The notes: generated by a model not told the origin, from the letters alone. A DNA stretch of 64,000 bases from Hyphomonadaceae bacterium (GCA_009773395.1 WRPI01000005.1:124001-188000); one strand, 5' to 3'; counted from the first letter of the stretch, positions 41,844 to 51,778 are shown. Translations and numbers: made by a program.

Positions 41844-42745
41844 TGAAATTGTTATATTTATTGGCCGGTGCCGCGCGCTTTGTGTTGGGGCTTGGCATTG
41901 TTGTCGTTGGCGCTATTTTCTTTTTGTCCAAATCCAAGAATAATGGCAAAACCGTCAATCAAAATGGGAATATGATGTCCGATCCACGCTTAACCGACGC
42001 TCGCACGAGATTTAATGATGAAATCAAAGCTATGCGCAACCAAGATCGTGAACAGAAACGGCGTTTTAACCGAATTGATGGCGCATGGCGGCTTGCAAGC
42101 GTGGGTTCGGGCCTGCTTGCTGGTGGCTTGGCGCTGGAAGTTACGCAAAGCCCAATTGGGCCGATTGGCCTTGGCATTTTGATTGCGGCAATTGTTGGCT
42201 GGATTGGTGCGATTATCAATAATTATGTCACCAGCAAAGCCAAGGAAACCCCATATGTGCCAGTTCCCGCGAGGCCGCAAATTGGTGCGCCAATTGTTGC
42301 CAGCAGCGATATTCCCGAAGGGCGAACCCAATTGGTGCAGCAAGTATTGCGCGATGCTGCCGCGGCTTTACAGAAGCTTGATAATGTAGTGCCAAAATTG
42401 CGCCACCCTGAATCTATATCGTCGGTTGGCCAAATTGTGACAGTTGGGAATCGGGTGATGAACCAAGTCGCGCTAAACCCTGAAAAATTCAATATTGCGC
42501 AACGGGTTTTCACTTATTATTGCCCGGAATCAGTGGCAGTTGCCGAAGCTTTGGCAAAGTTGGAAAATGAACAAGCCTTGGACATTGCAAGAATTCAAAG
42601 CACACAAAACATTTTGCAAAAACTATCCATTTTGTTTGAACGCACTGAACTTGAACTGAAAGCCGATGATAATAAAGCGCTTGATATTGATTTGAAGCTG
42701 TTGGATCAATCATTGCAGGCGGATTTGAGTTTGGTTAAGTCCTAA
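41840..42745 (+). CDS. XpaC-like (5-bromo-4-chloroindolyl phosphate hydrolysis) family protein
   Basis: A 301-residue protein with one N-terminal helix (LLAGAARFVLGLGIVVVGAI), a further hydrophobic hairpin (LIAAIVGWIGAIINNYV region) and a helical C-terminal part with QVLRDAAAALQKLDNVVPKL and ARIQSTQNILQKLSILFERT. This matches the XpaC family, whose members are helical proteins of unclear function. Its stop overlaps the convergent META-domain gene by four bases. Start: ATG at 41840 or 41843. Confidence 0.75.
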   Translation: MMKLLYLLAGAARFVLGLGIVVVGAIFFLSKSKNNGKTVNQNGNMMSDPRLTDARTRFNDEIKAMRNQDREQKRRFNRIDGAWRLASVGSGLLAGGLALEVTQSPIGPIGLGILIAAIVGWIGAIINNYVTSKAKETPYVPVPARPQIGAPIVASSDIPEGRTQLVQQVLRDAAAALQKLDNVVPKLRHPESISSVGQIVTVGNRVMNQVALNPEKFNIAQRVFTYYCPESVAVAEALAKLENEQALDIARIQSTQNILQKLSILFERTELELKADDNKALDIDLKLLDQSLQADLSLVKS

Positions 42746-43215
42746 TCAGGCGTTCGCACAAATACCGCTGTTTTCCTGCCGTTCTCGTCAAAAAGGCTAA
42801 GTTCATGTACTTTTATTTGTGCGGTTGCCGCCAAACCTAGAACACTAAAATAGCTTTGTTCATCGACCAGTCTTGCATTGTCCAAACAGGCCATTTTGGT
42901 TGCCCCCATTTGCCCGAAACTCAGGCTAGCCATAGTGCCGCTTAAAGCGCCGAAATAATTGTTGCACCCGCTGGAGCCATGAAAATTAAGGCCGCCTATA
43001 TTATTTGCGCCATCAATATTAAGCGAAGGCGGTGCAATATTTGCGCCAAGCATTTGGCCCTTCATTTCAACTAAACTCCAACTCCCAATCAATTGCGTGA
43101 TTGGCGCGGCGAAAATGGGAACGACTGGTTCTGCCACAGAAGTGTCAACCGGAACCGCGCAGGCAGTGAGCGCGGAAGCCGCAATAATTACGATTGAGTA
43201 TACTTTTTTATGCAT
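42742..43215 (-). CDS. META-domain lipoprotein
   Basis: A 157-residue protein. The start MHKKVYSIVIIAASALTACA gives a lipobox (LTAC). The META domain reads IGSWSLVEMKGQMLGANIAP, then GLNFHGSSGCNNYFGALSGT and GQMGATKMACLDNARLVDEQ with SYFSVLGLAA, like HslJ. Such proteins sit in the envelope and have been linked to stress tolerance. The ATG at 43215 has GGGAG upstream; a longer frame overlaps MFS gene sequence. It follows the MFS gene by 25 bases. Confidence 0.9.
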   Translation of the reverse strand: MHKKVYSIVIIAASALTACAVPVDTSVAEPVVPIFAAPITQLIGSWSLVEMKGQMLGANIAPPSLNIDGANNIGGLNFHGSSGCNNYFGALSGTMASLSFGQMGATKMACLDNARLVDEQSYFSVLGLAATAQIKVHELSLFDENGRKTAVFVRTPD

Positions 43216-43240
43216 AATATCTCCCAAACCACTATTCAGA

Positions 43241-44509
43241 TTACACCCGAAAATCTTCAAGCCTATCGGCCTCTGCCAATGGTTTGAACAATTTCACCCA
43301 AATCCCGGCCACAATAATTGCGCCAATCCCGCCAAACAAGACGGCATTTAATGGCCCGATGAACCTTGCCGCAACGCCCGATTGAAACTCACCCAGTTCG
43401 TTGGATGCCGAAATAAACAACATATTTACCGCCGAAACCCGTCCCCGCATATTATCGGGCGTGGCGGTTTGGATAAGGTTTGCACGCACATAAACCGAAA
43501 TCATATCAGCAGCGCCAGCAACGATAAGGCACAAAACTGAGACCCAAAAAACTTTGGATATGCCAAAAGAAATCGTTGCAAGGCCAAACACAATCACTGC
43601 CGCAAACATCCATTTGCCGACATTATTCCTTACTGGATTAATCGCGAGTGTAAGCGCAACGCTGGTCGCACCCACCGCCATTGAAGCCCGCAAAATACCC
43701 AATCCTTCTGGGCCAGTGTGCAGAATGTCCCTTGCATAAACGGGCAAAAGCGCAGTTGCACCCGCCAGCAACACCACCGCCAAATCAAGCGAAATCGCGC
43801 CCAGCACGATTTTGTGGTTCCAAACAAAGTCCAAACCTTCTTTGATAAGCGCCAAAGTGCTTGAAGTTTTCTTGGCGTAATTTTGCGGCGGAACGACAGT
43901 CAAAAATACAATTATCGCCGCCGTGAATTGCAAAAAAGCGCTGCTTAAATAAACCACATGGGCGCCGAAAATATACAACAAACCGCCAATCGCTGGCCCC
44001 AATACGCTTGAGCTTTGCCAAGCAAGTGAGTTCCAAGCAATCGCTTGCGGCAATTCATCGGGCGGCACCAAGGTTGGCCCCAAAGCTGTCATTGCGGCAG
44101 GTAAAAATGCGCGCACCAAACCAAAACCGCCCGCCACAAGGAATATCAAAACCATTGCAATCTTTGGTTCAAGCCCAGTGGAAACAAATAAAGTAAGCGA
44201 CAGAAATACTTCAAATAGCGCAAATATGAAAATAATCATTTTGCGGTTGAATCTATCCGCCGCTTGGCCACCAATAAGGCTTAACAGAAACAAAGGCACA
44301 AATTGCGCAAGGCCAATAAGCCCAAGCAAAAACGCGCTTTGTTCAATTGTCATGGTCTGCCGTGCCAAGGCATAAACCTGCCAACCAACGGCTGTCGCCT
44401 GCATTTGCAGCCCAATCACCGCAAACATGCGCATAAACCAAAACTTCGCAAACGAAGCATGGCGAAAAACCCGTAACGGCGGTAATTTAAGGGAAGGATT
44501 ATTGCTCAC
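43241..44509 (-). CDS. MFS transporter (EntS-like exporter family)
   Basis: A 422-residue transporter with twelve hydrophobic segments. The N-terminal RHASFAKFWFMRMFAVIGLQ with MQATAVGWQVYALARQ, the loop GGQAADRFNRKMIIF and the late ANLIQTATPDNMRGRVSAVN match the EntS/DUF894-type MFS group, which exports siderophores or drugs. Substrate unknown. The start is a GTG at 44509; no better start is seen downstream before the first helix. Confidence 0.92.
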   Translation of the reverse strand: MSNNPSLKLPPLRVFRHASFAKFWFMRMFAVIGLQMQATAVGWQVYALARQTMTIEQSAFLLGLIGLAQFVPLFLLSLIGGQAADRFNRKMIIFIFALFEVFLSLTLFVSTGLEPKIAMVLIFLVAGGFGLVRAFLPAAMTALGPTLVPPDELPQAIAWNSLAWQSSSVLGPAIGGLLYIFGAHVVYLSSAFLQFTAAIIVFLTVVPPQNYAKKTSSTLALIKEGLDFVWNHKIVLGAISLDLAVVLLAGATALLPVYARDILHTGPEGLGILRASMAVGATSVALTLAINPVRNNVGKWMFAAVIVFGLATISFGISKVFWVSVLCLIVAGAADMISVYVRANLIQTATPDNMRGRVSAVNMLFISASNELGEFQSGVAARFIGPLNAVLFGGIGAIIVAGIWVKLFKPLAEADRLEDFRV

Positions 44510-44685
44510 CCCAGCTTAATGCGCAGATTTGTGTTTGCAATCAAGATATTGGCGCAGGGGAGGAGTGGATTATGGAAGCCGATTGCCAATGCCGTAAAAT
44601 CTGATAGCCTGGGGTATGGCAAATTTGGGGTTGACATGAAGTGTGGAAAAATAAGGTGTTCAATGTACTTTGTCGCAATAAAAAA

Positions 44686-45048
44686 ATGACCAAAATTAAA
44701 TTGGATGATGATTGGTTTGACGCATCGCATAGCGAATGCATTCAATGGCTAGAAAACAACAATTGCATGGATATTTTGTTGAAATGGAATTGGGAGCCAT
44801 ATGGCGACAAAGAATGGCGTCGAAAAGAAAAATTGGGGCTCGCTAAACGTTATCCCAGCCGTATTCTCTCGCCGATTTTAAGGCGGATGGATTGCGATGA
44901 TAGGCTCTGCGCAACTTATCCTGAAGTCGGTCAAAATGAATGTCCTGTCGCTATGATTCACGATTTTGCAAGTGAAGGCTGGGAAGGAAATAGCCGTTGG
45001 AAGTCCATTGCTGACTGGTACGAAGACACTGAGGCATGGCAATGGTAA
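44686..45048 (+). CDS. Hypothetical Trp-rich acidic protein
   Basis: A protein of about 120 residues beginning MTKIKLDDDWFDASHSECIQ with many Trp, Glu and Asp residues (KWNWEPYGDKEWRRKEKLGL; GWEGNSRWKSIADWYEDTEA). No signal peptide or membrane segment. A GTG at 44641 could extend it by 15 residues. No ribosome binding site is strong. I recognise no family; composition resembles some small immunity-like or phage-like proteins, but this is weak. Confidence 0.5.
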   Translation: MTKIKLDDDWFDASHSECIQWLENNNCMDILLKWNWEPYGDKEWRRKEKLGLAKRYPSRILSPILRRMDCDDRLCATYPEVGQNECPVAMIHDFASEGWEGNSRWKSIADWYEDTEAWQW

Positions 45049-45103
45049 ATCTTGTCGGCGAAATTAGTGGCAATTTCGCCTTTGGGAATCGAAGGATAAA
45101 TGG

Positions 45104-45550
45104 ATGGATATTTGTTATGTAATTTTCGCGGCAATTTGCTTTACGCCAATTGGCCTGCAAGAGGCGAAGCTGGAGAGAGTCTATGGCGGTAAAATGGTCG
45201 TGAATTACGGCGAATTCATTTTGCAAATAACGGACGAGGACAATATAATTGATATGGACAAGTCAAGAGCATCAAGAGCATGCGCTGGTCGATTTTGCGT
45301 TTACTATCATCAATTTTGCAGTGAAGTCGAGGGGGTCGATTTTTGTAGATATCACATCCAGCGAAGCGACAGAACAGAATCCATTTCTATACTTGCACAG
45401 GCAACCGGTAATAATCTCCCAGAAAATTGGAGGTCTAAAGCATCGGTTATATGGGGGTCAGATCGCAGTCGCATTCTGTCGTTTAGTCAAATGTCGGTGA
45501 AAAGCGATGAGATCGAATGGCCAAGAATTGCTCCAATTCGCCATAGGTAA
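45104..45550 (+). pseudogene. Unrecognised open frame, possibly a frameshifted remnant
   Basis: An open frame of 148 codons (MDICYVIFAAICFTPIGLQE...). Its middle is odd: in this frame it reads DMDKSRASRACAGRFCVYYH, whereas the +2 frame from 45249 to 45500 reads a more protein-like HALVDFAFTIINFAVKSRGS. This could be a gene broken by a frameshift around 45250-45300, where CAAGAGCAT occurs twice in tandem. I recognise neither frame. It follows another orphan gene in the same direction. Confidence 0.35.
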
Positions 45551-45682
45551 GGATGCCACATTTCGGCGCTGCTTAGCCGCTACGAAATTCAAAATAGCTG
45601 CGGTTTGCTATTTATCGTCACCCAACCAGTCCCCTTGTAAAAACCGCTTTCCACTTTGTTCAAAATATTGCATTAGCGCGCG

Positions 45683-46204
45683 ATGAAAAATTCGCTCACT
45701 TTAAGCATCGAAAACGACAGTGCAAATAACGATGCCGCGCTCGAAGCCATTTATGCCAAGGCATTTGGCCCGGGACGGTTTACCAAAGCGGCTGCGGTTT
45801 TGCGGGCTGGCAATGCTTGTATTTATGGCTTGTCGCGCGTGGTTTTTGCAGAAACAAATGATGGCGAAAAACTAATTGGTGGGTGTCGGCTATGGCGGAT
45901 TATTGACGCGCAAGACAACAAGGCAATTTTCCTAGGTCCAATTGCAATTGATGGTGAATATCAAGGCTTGGGACTTGGGGCCCAACTTATGCAGGAAGTT
46001 TTGGCGGCGTGCGACGCAAGCGGCCAAAAATTGATTATGCTGGTTGGTGATATGTCATTTTTCGGCCAGTTCGGCTTTGAAATTGTGCCAGAAAATCAAA
46101 TTTCATTGCCATTGCCAGTCGCGCAAAATCGCCTTTTGTGGCGTAAAACTGGTGGCGACGTTGTTTTTAATGGCCGCGTGTGCGCCCCTCGCGCCACCAC
46201 ATAA
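45683..46204 (+). CDS. GNAT family N-acetyltransferase
   Basis: A 173-residue GNAT protein of the YhbS-like type: ALEAIYAKAFGPGRFTKAAA, the beta4 strand AIFLGPIAIDGEYQGLGLGA with the CoA-binding pattern QGLGLGAQLM, and GDMSFFGQFGFEIVPENQIS near the end. The acceptor is unknown. Its last 38 bases overlap the 3' end of the convergent membrane-protein gene. The ribosome binding site is weak. Confidence 0.88.
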   Translation: MKNSLTLSIENDSANNDAALEAIYAKAFGPGRFTKAAAVLRAGNACIYGLSRVVFAETNDGEKLIGGCRLWRIIDAQDNKAIFLGPIAIDGEYQGLGLGAQLMQEVLAACDASGQKLIMLVGDMSFFGQFGFEIVPENQISLPLPVAQNRLLWRKTGGDVVFNGRVCAPRATT

Positions 46205-48215
46205 ACACGCCCAATAAAGCAATCGCAATTGCCAAACCAATTGGCGGCAATAATGGCTCACTTTGCGCCCTAAGCACCGCACGATAATTGTTTTTTCTAA
46301 GGCCAAACCAATTGCCAAGCACCAAATCACGGGCTGCAATTTTCTTAAATTGCGGCAATGCGCCATTTCCATCACGGCCAATATAGGCATGTTTGCCGCC
46401 CGTGGCCGAACCCGTTGCGCGCGCGATTGTCTGGTGGGTGGCGCGCAAGTCCTGCGCGGTCACTTCACTGCCGCCACCAATAAGGATAAAGCGCAAATCT
46501 TGGCCATTTTTGACCATATAAAGTCCATCATCAGGCACAATATATTCCCCACGAAATTCATTTGGCGCTATTTCTTGCATACTTATTTTGGTTTGGCTTC
46601 CCGATGGTGTGCTTATTTCAATTTCTGGTTCAGTTTGCAGCCCCTTATATTCAAAACCCAAATGGCGCTGGTTTTGGGTAATGCTCAGGCTATTTGCCGA
46701 AAGCTCCGGCTCTTTCATAAGCCAATGCGCGACCCGCTGAAAAAATGCGCGAAATGGCCCGCCGCCGTCAAACCCGCGCTGCCAAAGCCAAGATCTGTCG
46801 GACAATATCGCCGCGGCGCGCCCCTGATTTGCTTCACGAACAATCAGCAATGGCACGCCACCCGCGCTAAGCAATACATCGCCCAAAGGCTCGGCGTGCA
46901 AAAGCCGATTCCACTGGCCCCATTGATTCTGGCTCGCCTGAAAAGGCCTTGAAATAGGGTGCAACACGCCAAGTGGAGTTAGGCGCGGTGTGAACATGGT
47001 TTCGTCAAATACTGTGGGGTTATTAAATGGCATAATCCGCGCAAGCGGGGTCGTCATAATGCCGTTATTTTGCGCTTCTGCGGGGCCCGTCAACATTAAA
47101 AAAGACCCCCCGTCTTCAACCCATTTTGCCACTTGCTCAAGATAAATATCGGGTAAAATATCAATACGTTTGAACCTATCAAAAACAATAAGGTCAAAAC
47201 CGCTTAATTTTTCCAAAAATAATTCTTCGGTCGGGAAGGGGATAAGTGAGGATTCGTTTTCCTCACCCACATCTTCGCTATCGGAATTGCGCAAAATCGT
47301 GAAATGCACCAATTCAACATTGGGGTCAGATTTCAATAAATTGCGCCAAGCCCTTGCCCCTTCATAAGGCGATCCAGTGACCAAAAGCACTTGCAAGCGG
47401 TTGCGCGTACCTTCGATTTGCGAAATCACGATATTATTATTGGTGGTTATTTCCCCTGGGGCAGGCGCAACTTCAATTGCGATTGGGATTTTGCCACGAG
47501 CATTTATCGGGATTTGGATTTTGGTTTCTTGACCCAATTTTGCATTTAACATTTGCGGCGGCGCGCTGCCTAAGCGGATGCTGACCCGTGCAAAATCGGG
47601 GCGCGGACGGTTTTCTTCTATTTTGAAAACGATTTCCGCATTTTTGCCGACATCAACTGCAATTGGCGATGAAATAAGCTCTATCCACCGATCTTTCTCA
47701 TTATTTTCACCGATAAGAATTTGATGCAAAGGGTAAGGTTTGGCAATTTCGCCATTGTCCTTCACCAAGCCATCACCAATATAAATAACGCCCGCGATTT
47801 GATTTTGTAAATATCCGCTTGTTGCTTGGCTTAAGGCTTCGGCAATTCGTGTGCCATCGCTGCTGTCACTTATGGGCGCGGTTTTAACAACGACATTGGG
47901 CAATTTTTCCAAGTTTTTTGTGAGTTTTGTTAAAGCATTTTGCGCACCGCTTTGCCGATTTGCTACAAGCATTGAAGACGAATTATCATGAACAATCGCA
48001 ATGACATCGGGCAGGCTGGTGGTGACATTTTTGTTGATTGTTGGATTAAGCAAAAGCAAAATTACCAAAAAATACAATCCAAGCCGCGCCAATGGCGCTG
48101 CGCCTTTGTTTTTGAGATAAAGGGCCCAAGAAATGACGGCAATTGCCCCAAACCCAAAAATCCAGATGGGCGAAACAAGGGGCGCTATACCAAATGGGAA
48201 ATTATCAAAACTCAA
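46167..48215 (-). CDS. VWA/glutamine-amidotransferase-like membrane protein of the MoxR module
   Basis: A 682-residue protein. Two N-terminal transmembrane helices (FGFGAIAVISWALYL; LGLYFLVILLLLNP) are followed by a VWA-like domain with VIAIVHDNSSSML, where DNSSS fits a MIDAS metal site. A class-I-glutamine-amidotransferase-like fold follows (LQVLLVTGSPYEGARAWRNL, then LIVFDRFKRIDILPDIYLEQ), and a C-terminal transmembrane helix (PIGLAIAIALLGVFMWW). No catalytic Cys is evident there. It is the last gene of moxR-DUF58-BatA/DUF4159-this, a conserved alphaproteobacterial set presumed to act at the membrane with the MoxR ATPase. The start is a TTG at 48215 with GAGG six bases upstream. Confidence 0.85.
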   Translation of the reverse strand: MSFDNFPFGIAPLVSPIWIFGFGAIAVISWALYLKNKGAAPLARLGLYFLVILLLLNPTINKNVTTSLPDVIAIVHDNSSSMLVANRQSGAQNALTKLTKNLEKLPNVVVKTAPISDSSDGTRIAEALSQATSGYLQNQIAGVIYIGDGLVKDNGEIAKPYPLHQILIGENNEKDRWIELISSPIAVDVGKNAEIVFKIEENRPRPDFARVSIRLGSAPPQMLNAKLGQETKIQIPINARGKIPIAIEVAPAPGEITTNNNIVISQIEGTRNRLQVLLVTGSPYEGARAWRNLLKSDPNVELVHFTILRNSDSEDVGEENESSLIPFPTEELFLEKLSGFDLIVFDRFKRIDILPDIYLEQVAKWVEDGGSFLMLTGPAEAQNNGIMTTPLARIMPFNNPTVFDETMFTPRLTPLGVLHPISRPFQASQNQWGQWNRLLHAEPLGDVLLSAGGVPLLIVREANQGRAAAILSDRSWLWQRGFDGGGPFRAFFQRVAHWLMKEPELSANSLSITQNQRHLGFEYKGLQTEPEIEISTPSGSQTKISMQEIAPNEFRGEYIVPDDGLYMVKNGQDLRFILIGGGSEVTAQDLRATHQTIARATGSATGGKHAYIGRDGNGALPQFKKIAARDLVLGNWFGLRKNNYRAVLRAQSEPLLPPIGLAIAIALLGVFMWWREGRTRGH

Positions 48216-48291
48216 TTTGGCCTCGCTTTTCGGGTGTTTTGACGCTCCAAAATTGCGCGCACATGAATTTGATCGGCTTTATATTGGCCGG

Positions 48292-50910
48292 TCAGCGCAT
48301 AAAGATAAATATTAATCCCAATTCAATTGCTGTTTGCTCCCGCCCGTGGGGGCCGCCAGCCCAAGCCGAAGCCCAATCACCATCGCCAATTATTATCGGC
48401 GAAACCCCGTCATTGGCGCTTATATTAGTGCTATTTTGGGCTTCGACCCATAAATTACTATTGGCAAAACGCCCAGGGAAACCCGCAAGCAAATAGAAAC
48501 TGCGGTGCAAAACATGGTTTTCGGGCGGCGGTTCGAGCGGCGGTAACACAAGGCCACGGGTTGCGATTTGCGTGTTTTGCAGCGCAATTCGCCGCTCCCT
48601 ACCTCCACCTTTTGTGTCGATAAACAGCACGCCGCCATTGCGCATATATCGGTTTAAGGCCTGCGCCGAAGCAGCATCCATTGGGCGGTTATTGGCGGGT
48701 AACAGCCAATAAATAATCGGATAAAGCGCCATTTCATCACTGGCTGGGCTGATGCCAATAATGCGGGTTGTGCGGATATTTGTGCGGGCATTAAGGGCGG
48801 CGCTAAGCCCTTCTAGCCCAGTTTTTGCGGCCAGATTGGTGGCGGCATCGGGAGTAATGATATAGGCGAGAACCAAATCGTCATCGCTCATTTTGGCACT
48901 GGCTTTGGGCGCGGCGGTGCTTTGCGCAATTGCTGGAGTCGAAGTCGCTAACAATGGCGAAAACACAAATAAACACAATAATATAGTGGCCATTTCTGCA
49001 AATTTATTTGAAGATTTTCGGAAGAAAGCCAAACCCAATGCCGCAATCAAACAATCCACTGCCAAGGCCAAAAATCCGATAAAAAACAATGTTTGCCGCA
49101 AATCCACTTGGCTCTTGGCAAAGCCCGAAACCAAGTCAAAATCTTGCGCTTTGTAATCAAGCCGCCGCAACGCCAAATCACTACTTGCCGCCTGCAAAAC
49201 ATGGACCGAGCCGTTGCCAGCATATATTCCGGGCGGGTAATCGGCATTGGGCGCGCTCACAAGCTGATTTGGCAAAATCGGTTTTTGGTCGGCGCTGACT
49301 TGGCCAATTTCACCAAAACCATTAAGCAGCAAAATAGGCCGCATTTCGCCGCTTGGCGGGCGAGTATTTGCACTTATGCCATTTGCCATGCTGGTTTGCA
49401 AAATGCGGCGTAAAATGTGGATTTGGCTGTCATAAAGCGAAATGTCGGACCAAACTGGCGATGCGCTGGTATGTATCATAACAATTTGCCCAAGCCCAAT
49501 GGCACGGCGGCTGACCAGCGGGGTTTGATCCATAAGCCGCGCCCAAATTTCGACATTGCTCTGGGCATTTTGGAACACCGATACAATCCGTGGGCGCGCC
49601 TCTTCATTTATTTCGACACCAAACAACGGGCTTAATGGTGGGGTTGGCTCAATTCTTGCGCCATTCCAGCTAAAATTGCTCGCCATTATGCGCGGCGTGG
49701 CGCTTAATGGCGCACAGACAATAAGGTCTTGTTGCTTGCCCACAGCATGGGCGCCCATAAACCTAATAATCGTCCCGCCGTGGCGCATATAGGCTAATAA
49801 AGCGCGTTCTTCACTGGGGCTGAAGCCATTCCTATCGCCGAAAATTATCGCATTTGGTTTTGCTGCTATCAGATTATCAACATCGCCTTGAACCACATTG
49901 CCAATCATATTGGCGGCGGTGGCGATATAGTGATTATCGGATACCAAGGGTTCGTCAGCTTGGCCCAATCCTTCAATCCCAATAAGCGGCGGCAAAACTG
50001 ATGCTGCAATCATAAAATGCGCGCCCGCATTATATTGACCAGCAATGCTAGCGGCGGCGGTTTTGCGCACCAAATTGGCGGGCAGGGCCAAACTGCCGCG
50101 GCCATTTTCGCCTTGCCCTGTTCCCAAAATTTCACCGTCTTTTGAAAGGAAATTGACTTTTTCTCGGGCGTTTTTGGCAAAGGATTTATATTCGAAAGCA
50201 AAACCGTTTTCAGTTGCTTCAATATTATTAAGCGTAACCAACGGTGAATTTGGCTTCAATAAATTGGGCTTGCCGATTGCGATTCGCTTTAATTCACCGA
50301 TAAATTCGTCGCTTGCGTCATGGCGCAAGCCATCAGTAAAATAATAAATATGGGACTTTTGGTCTAGTTTTTTTAGCCGATTGGTCAAAGCTCTATGGTC
50401 TGGCAAATAAGGTTTTGGCTCGAGTTGCTCTGTGAAATTAAGCGTATCTCGATTGCTCAAAACCGAAATCGGCATTTGCGCATTTTGCGAGCTTGTCATA
50501 AGGCGAAATTGGGTTGTGGCATTATTGATTGGTGCGTGGTTTTCAATAATTGCTTTGCTATTGGCGCGGATTTGCTCCCAATCATTGGCATTGGCCCAAC
50601 TATCATCAATCACTATGGTGACAGCTTCGGCTGTTGTTTTTACGCCATTTCCCGCTGAATAATATGGTGTGGCAATCGCCGCAATTAGGCAAAATAGCGC
50701 GAGGCTTCGTAATATTTTCAGCCAAATTGGCGCGGCTTGTATATTGCGCGAAACACTGCCTAAATCGGCTAAAAATTTGAACGTCGGCAATGCCATGGTT
50801 CGCGGTGATGGCGGTATCATTTTTGAAACTAGCCAAATTAACGGTATTGCCGCCAAAGCAAAAAGTGCGCCCAAATGGGCGAAGTGGATTTGGGAAAAAA
50901 GGCCGCTCAC
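48292..50910 (-). CDS. BatA/DUF4159 membrane protein, frameshifted near the 3' end
   Basis: An 872-residue frame: BatA-type N-terminus (FAHLGALFALAAIPLIWLVS and RTMALPTFKFLADLGSVSRN), a degenerate VWA-like domain (AVTIVIDDSWANANDWEQIR), a helix near FIGFLALAVDCLIAALGLAF, then the DUF4159 domain (DDDLVLAYIITPDAATNLAA; GGVLFIDTKGGG). The frame ends early with ELGLIFIFMR. Adding one G in the G run at 48317-48319 restores NIYLYALTGQYKADQIHVRA, ILERQNTRKARPN and a stop at 48212-48214 that overlaps the next start, matching the usual DUF4159 ending. So the gene is frameshifted or the base is a sequencing error. Confidence 0.85.
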   Translation of the reverse strand: MSGLFSQIHFAHLGALFALAAIPLIWLVSKMIPPSPRTMALPTFKFLADLGSVSRNIQAAPIWLKILRSLALFCLIAAIATPYYSAGNGVKTTAEAVTIVIDDSWANANDWEQIRANSKAIIENHAPINNATTQFRLMTSSQNAQMPISVLSNRDTLNFTEQLEPKPYLPDHRALTNRLKKLDQKSHIYYFTDGLRHDASDEFIGELKRIAIGKPNLLKPNSPLVTLNNIEATENGFAFEYKSFAKNAREKVNFLSKDGEILGTGQGENGRGSLALPANLVRKTAAASIAGQYNAGAHFMIAASVLPPLIGIEGLGQADEPLVSDNHYIATAANMIGNVVQGDVDNLIAAKPNAIIFGDRNGFSPSEERALLAYMRHGGTIIRFMGAHAVGKQQDLIVCAPLSATPRIMASNFSWNGARIEPTPPLSPLFGVEINEEARPRIVSVFQNAQSNVEIWARLMDQTPLVSRRAIGLGQIVMIHTSASPVWSDISLYDSQIHILRRILQTSMANGISANTRPPSGEMRPILLLNGFGEIGQVSADQKPILPNQLVSAPNADYPPGIYAGNGSVHVLQAASSDLALRRLDYKAQDFDLVSGFAKSQVDLRQTLFFIGFLALAVDCLIAALGLAFFRKSSNKFAEMATILLCLFVFSPLLATSTPAIAQSTAAPKASAKMSDDDLVLAYIITPDAATNLAAKTGLEGLSAALNARTNIRTTRIIGISPASDEMALYPIIYWLLPANNRPMDAASAQALNRYMRNGGVLFIDTKGGGRERRIALQNTQIATRGLVLPPLEPPPENHVLHRSFYLLAGFPGRFANSNLWVEAQNSTNISANDGVSPIIIGDGDWASAWAGGPHGREQTAIELGLIFIFMR

Positions 50911-51773
50911 CCTAAGCGCCTTCTTTGGGTTTTGGCTTCAAAAACCTGCCATATTTGTTTGGCAATTGGCAAATAATCTGCGCCCGAAATATGAAAAAAT
51001 ATTGGCACTTCCATTTCGCTTGCCAAAACTCGCAAAGCGTCAAAATGGCGATTATACCGTTCCAAATACGATTTTCTGATTGATTGGCAATCTTCGATTT
51101 GCACTTTTTCTTGGAACTGCTCGATGGAATTAAATAACACCCGACCACTCAAATCAAAATTAAGCTCGATTGGATCTTGGATAATCACTAATAATGGCTG
51201 ACCGCCCCGCGATTTAATATTGGCAATTCTCGCGTGCCAAATGTCAATTTCCTCAAGGCCATCGCTTGCCAAAATAACTTCGCCCGCTTTATTGGCGACG
51301 GGCGGCATTTTACCAAGATTATTCGCGCAACCCAATATTTCATCAATTGAACTCGGGTTACCCAAATGCCCAATGAAGCTTGGATTTTGGCCAATTTTGC
51401 GCAGCGCCAAATATATCCCAATTGCCAAAACCTGTGCGCAAATGAACTTGTGTTCAAGCATGGGTGATGATGACCAATGCAGTGCCGGCCTTGCATCGAT
51501 CCAAAACTGAAATCGCTTGGGGTTTTGCGCTTCTTTTTCTTTGACAAATATTTGATTAGTTTTTGCGCTTCGCCGCCAATCAATTTTATTGGCGCTTTCG
51601 CCGATATTTAATTGCCGAAATTGCCAAAAATCGTCGCCATCGCCTTTTTTCCGTTTGCCAAAATTGCCAAAACTTAAATAATTTGCAATTTCATTTATTT
51701 TGGCGAAGATTTTTAGGCTTTCTTCTTCAAGCGAAGCGGCGATTTTTGCGCTGGTTTTTTCACGGAATTGCAT
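50907..51773 (-). CDS. DUF58 domain protein
   Basis: A 288-residue cytosolic protein with the DUF58 pattern: GDGDDFWQFRQLNIGESANK followed by IDWRRSAKTNQIFVKEKEAQ, then FQFWIDARPALHWSSSPML. DUF58 proteins carry a VWA-like fold and are encoded with MoxR ATPases, perhaps as their substrate or partner. The gene starts five bases after the moxR stop and overlaps the BatA gene by four bases (ATGA). Confidence 0.93.
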   Translation of the reverse strand: MQFREKTSAKIAASLEEESLKIFAKINEIANYLSFGNFGKRKKGDGDDFWQFRQLNIGESANKIDWRRSAKTNQIFVKEKEAQNPKRFQFWIDARPALHWSSSPMLEHKFICAQVLAIGIYLALRKIGQNPSFIGHLGNPSSIDEILGCANNLGKMPPVANKAGEVILASDGLEEIDIWHARIANIKSRGGQPLLVIIQDPIELNFDLSGRVLFNSIEQFQEKVQIEDCQSIRKSYLERYNRHFDALRVLASEMEVPIFFHISGADYLPIAKQIWQVFEAKTQRRRLG

Positions 51774-51778
51774 GTGCG

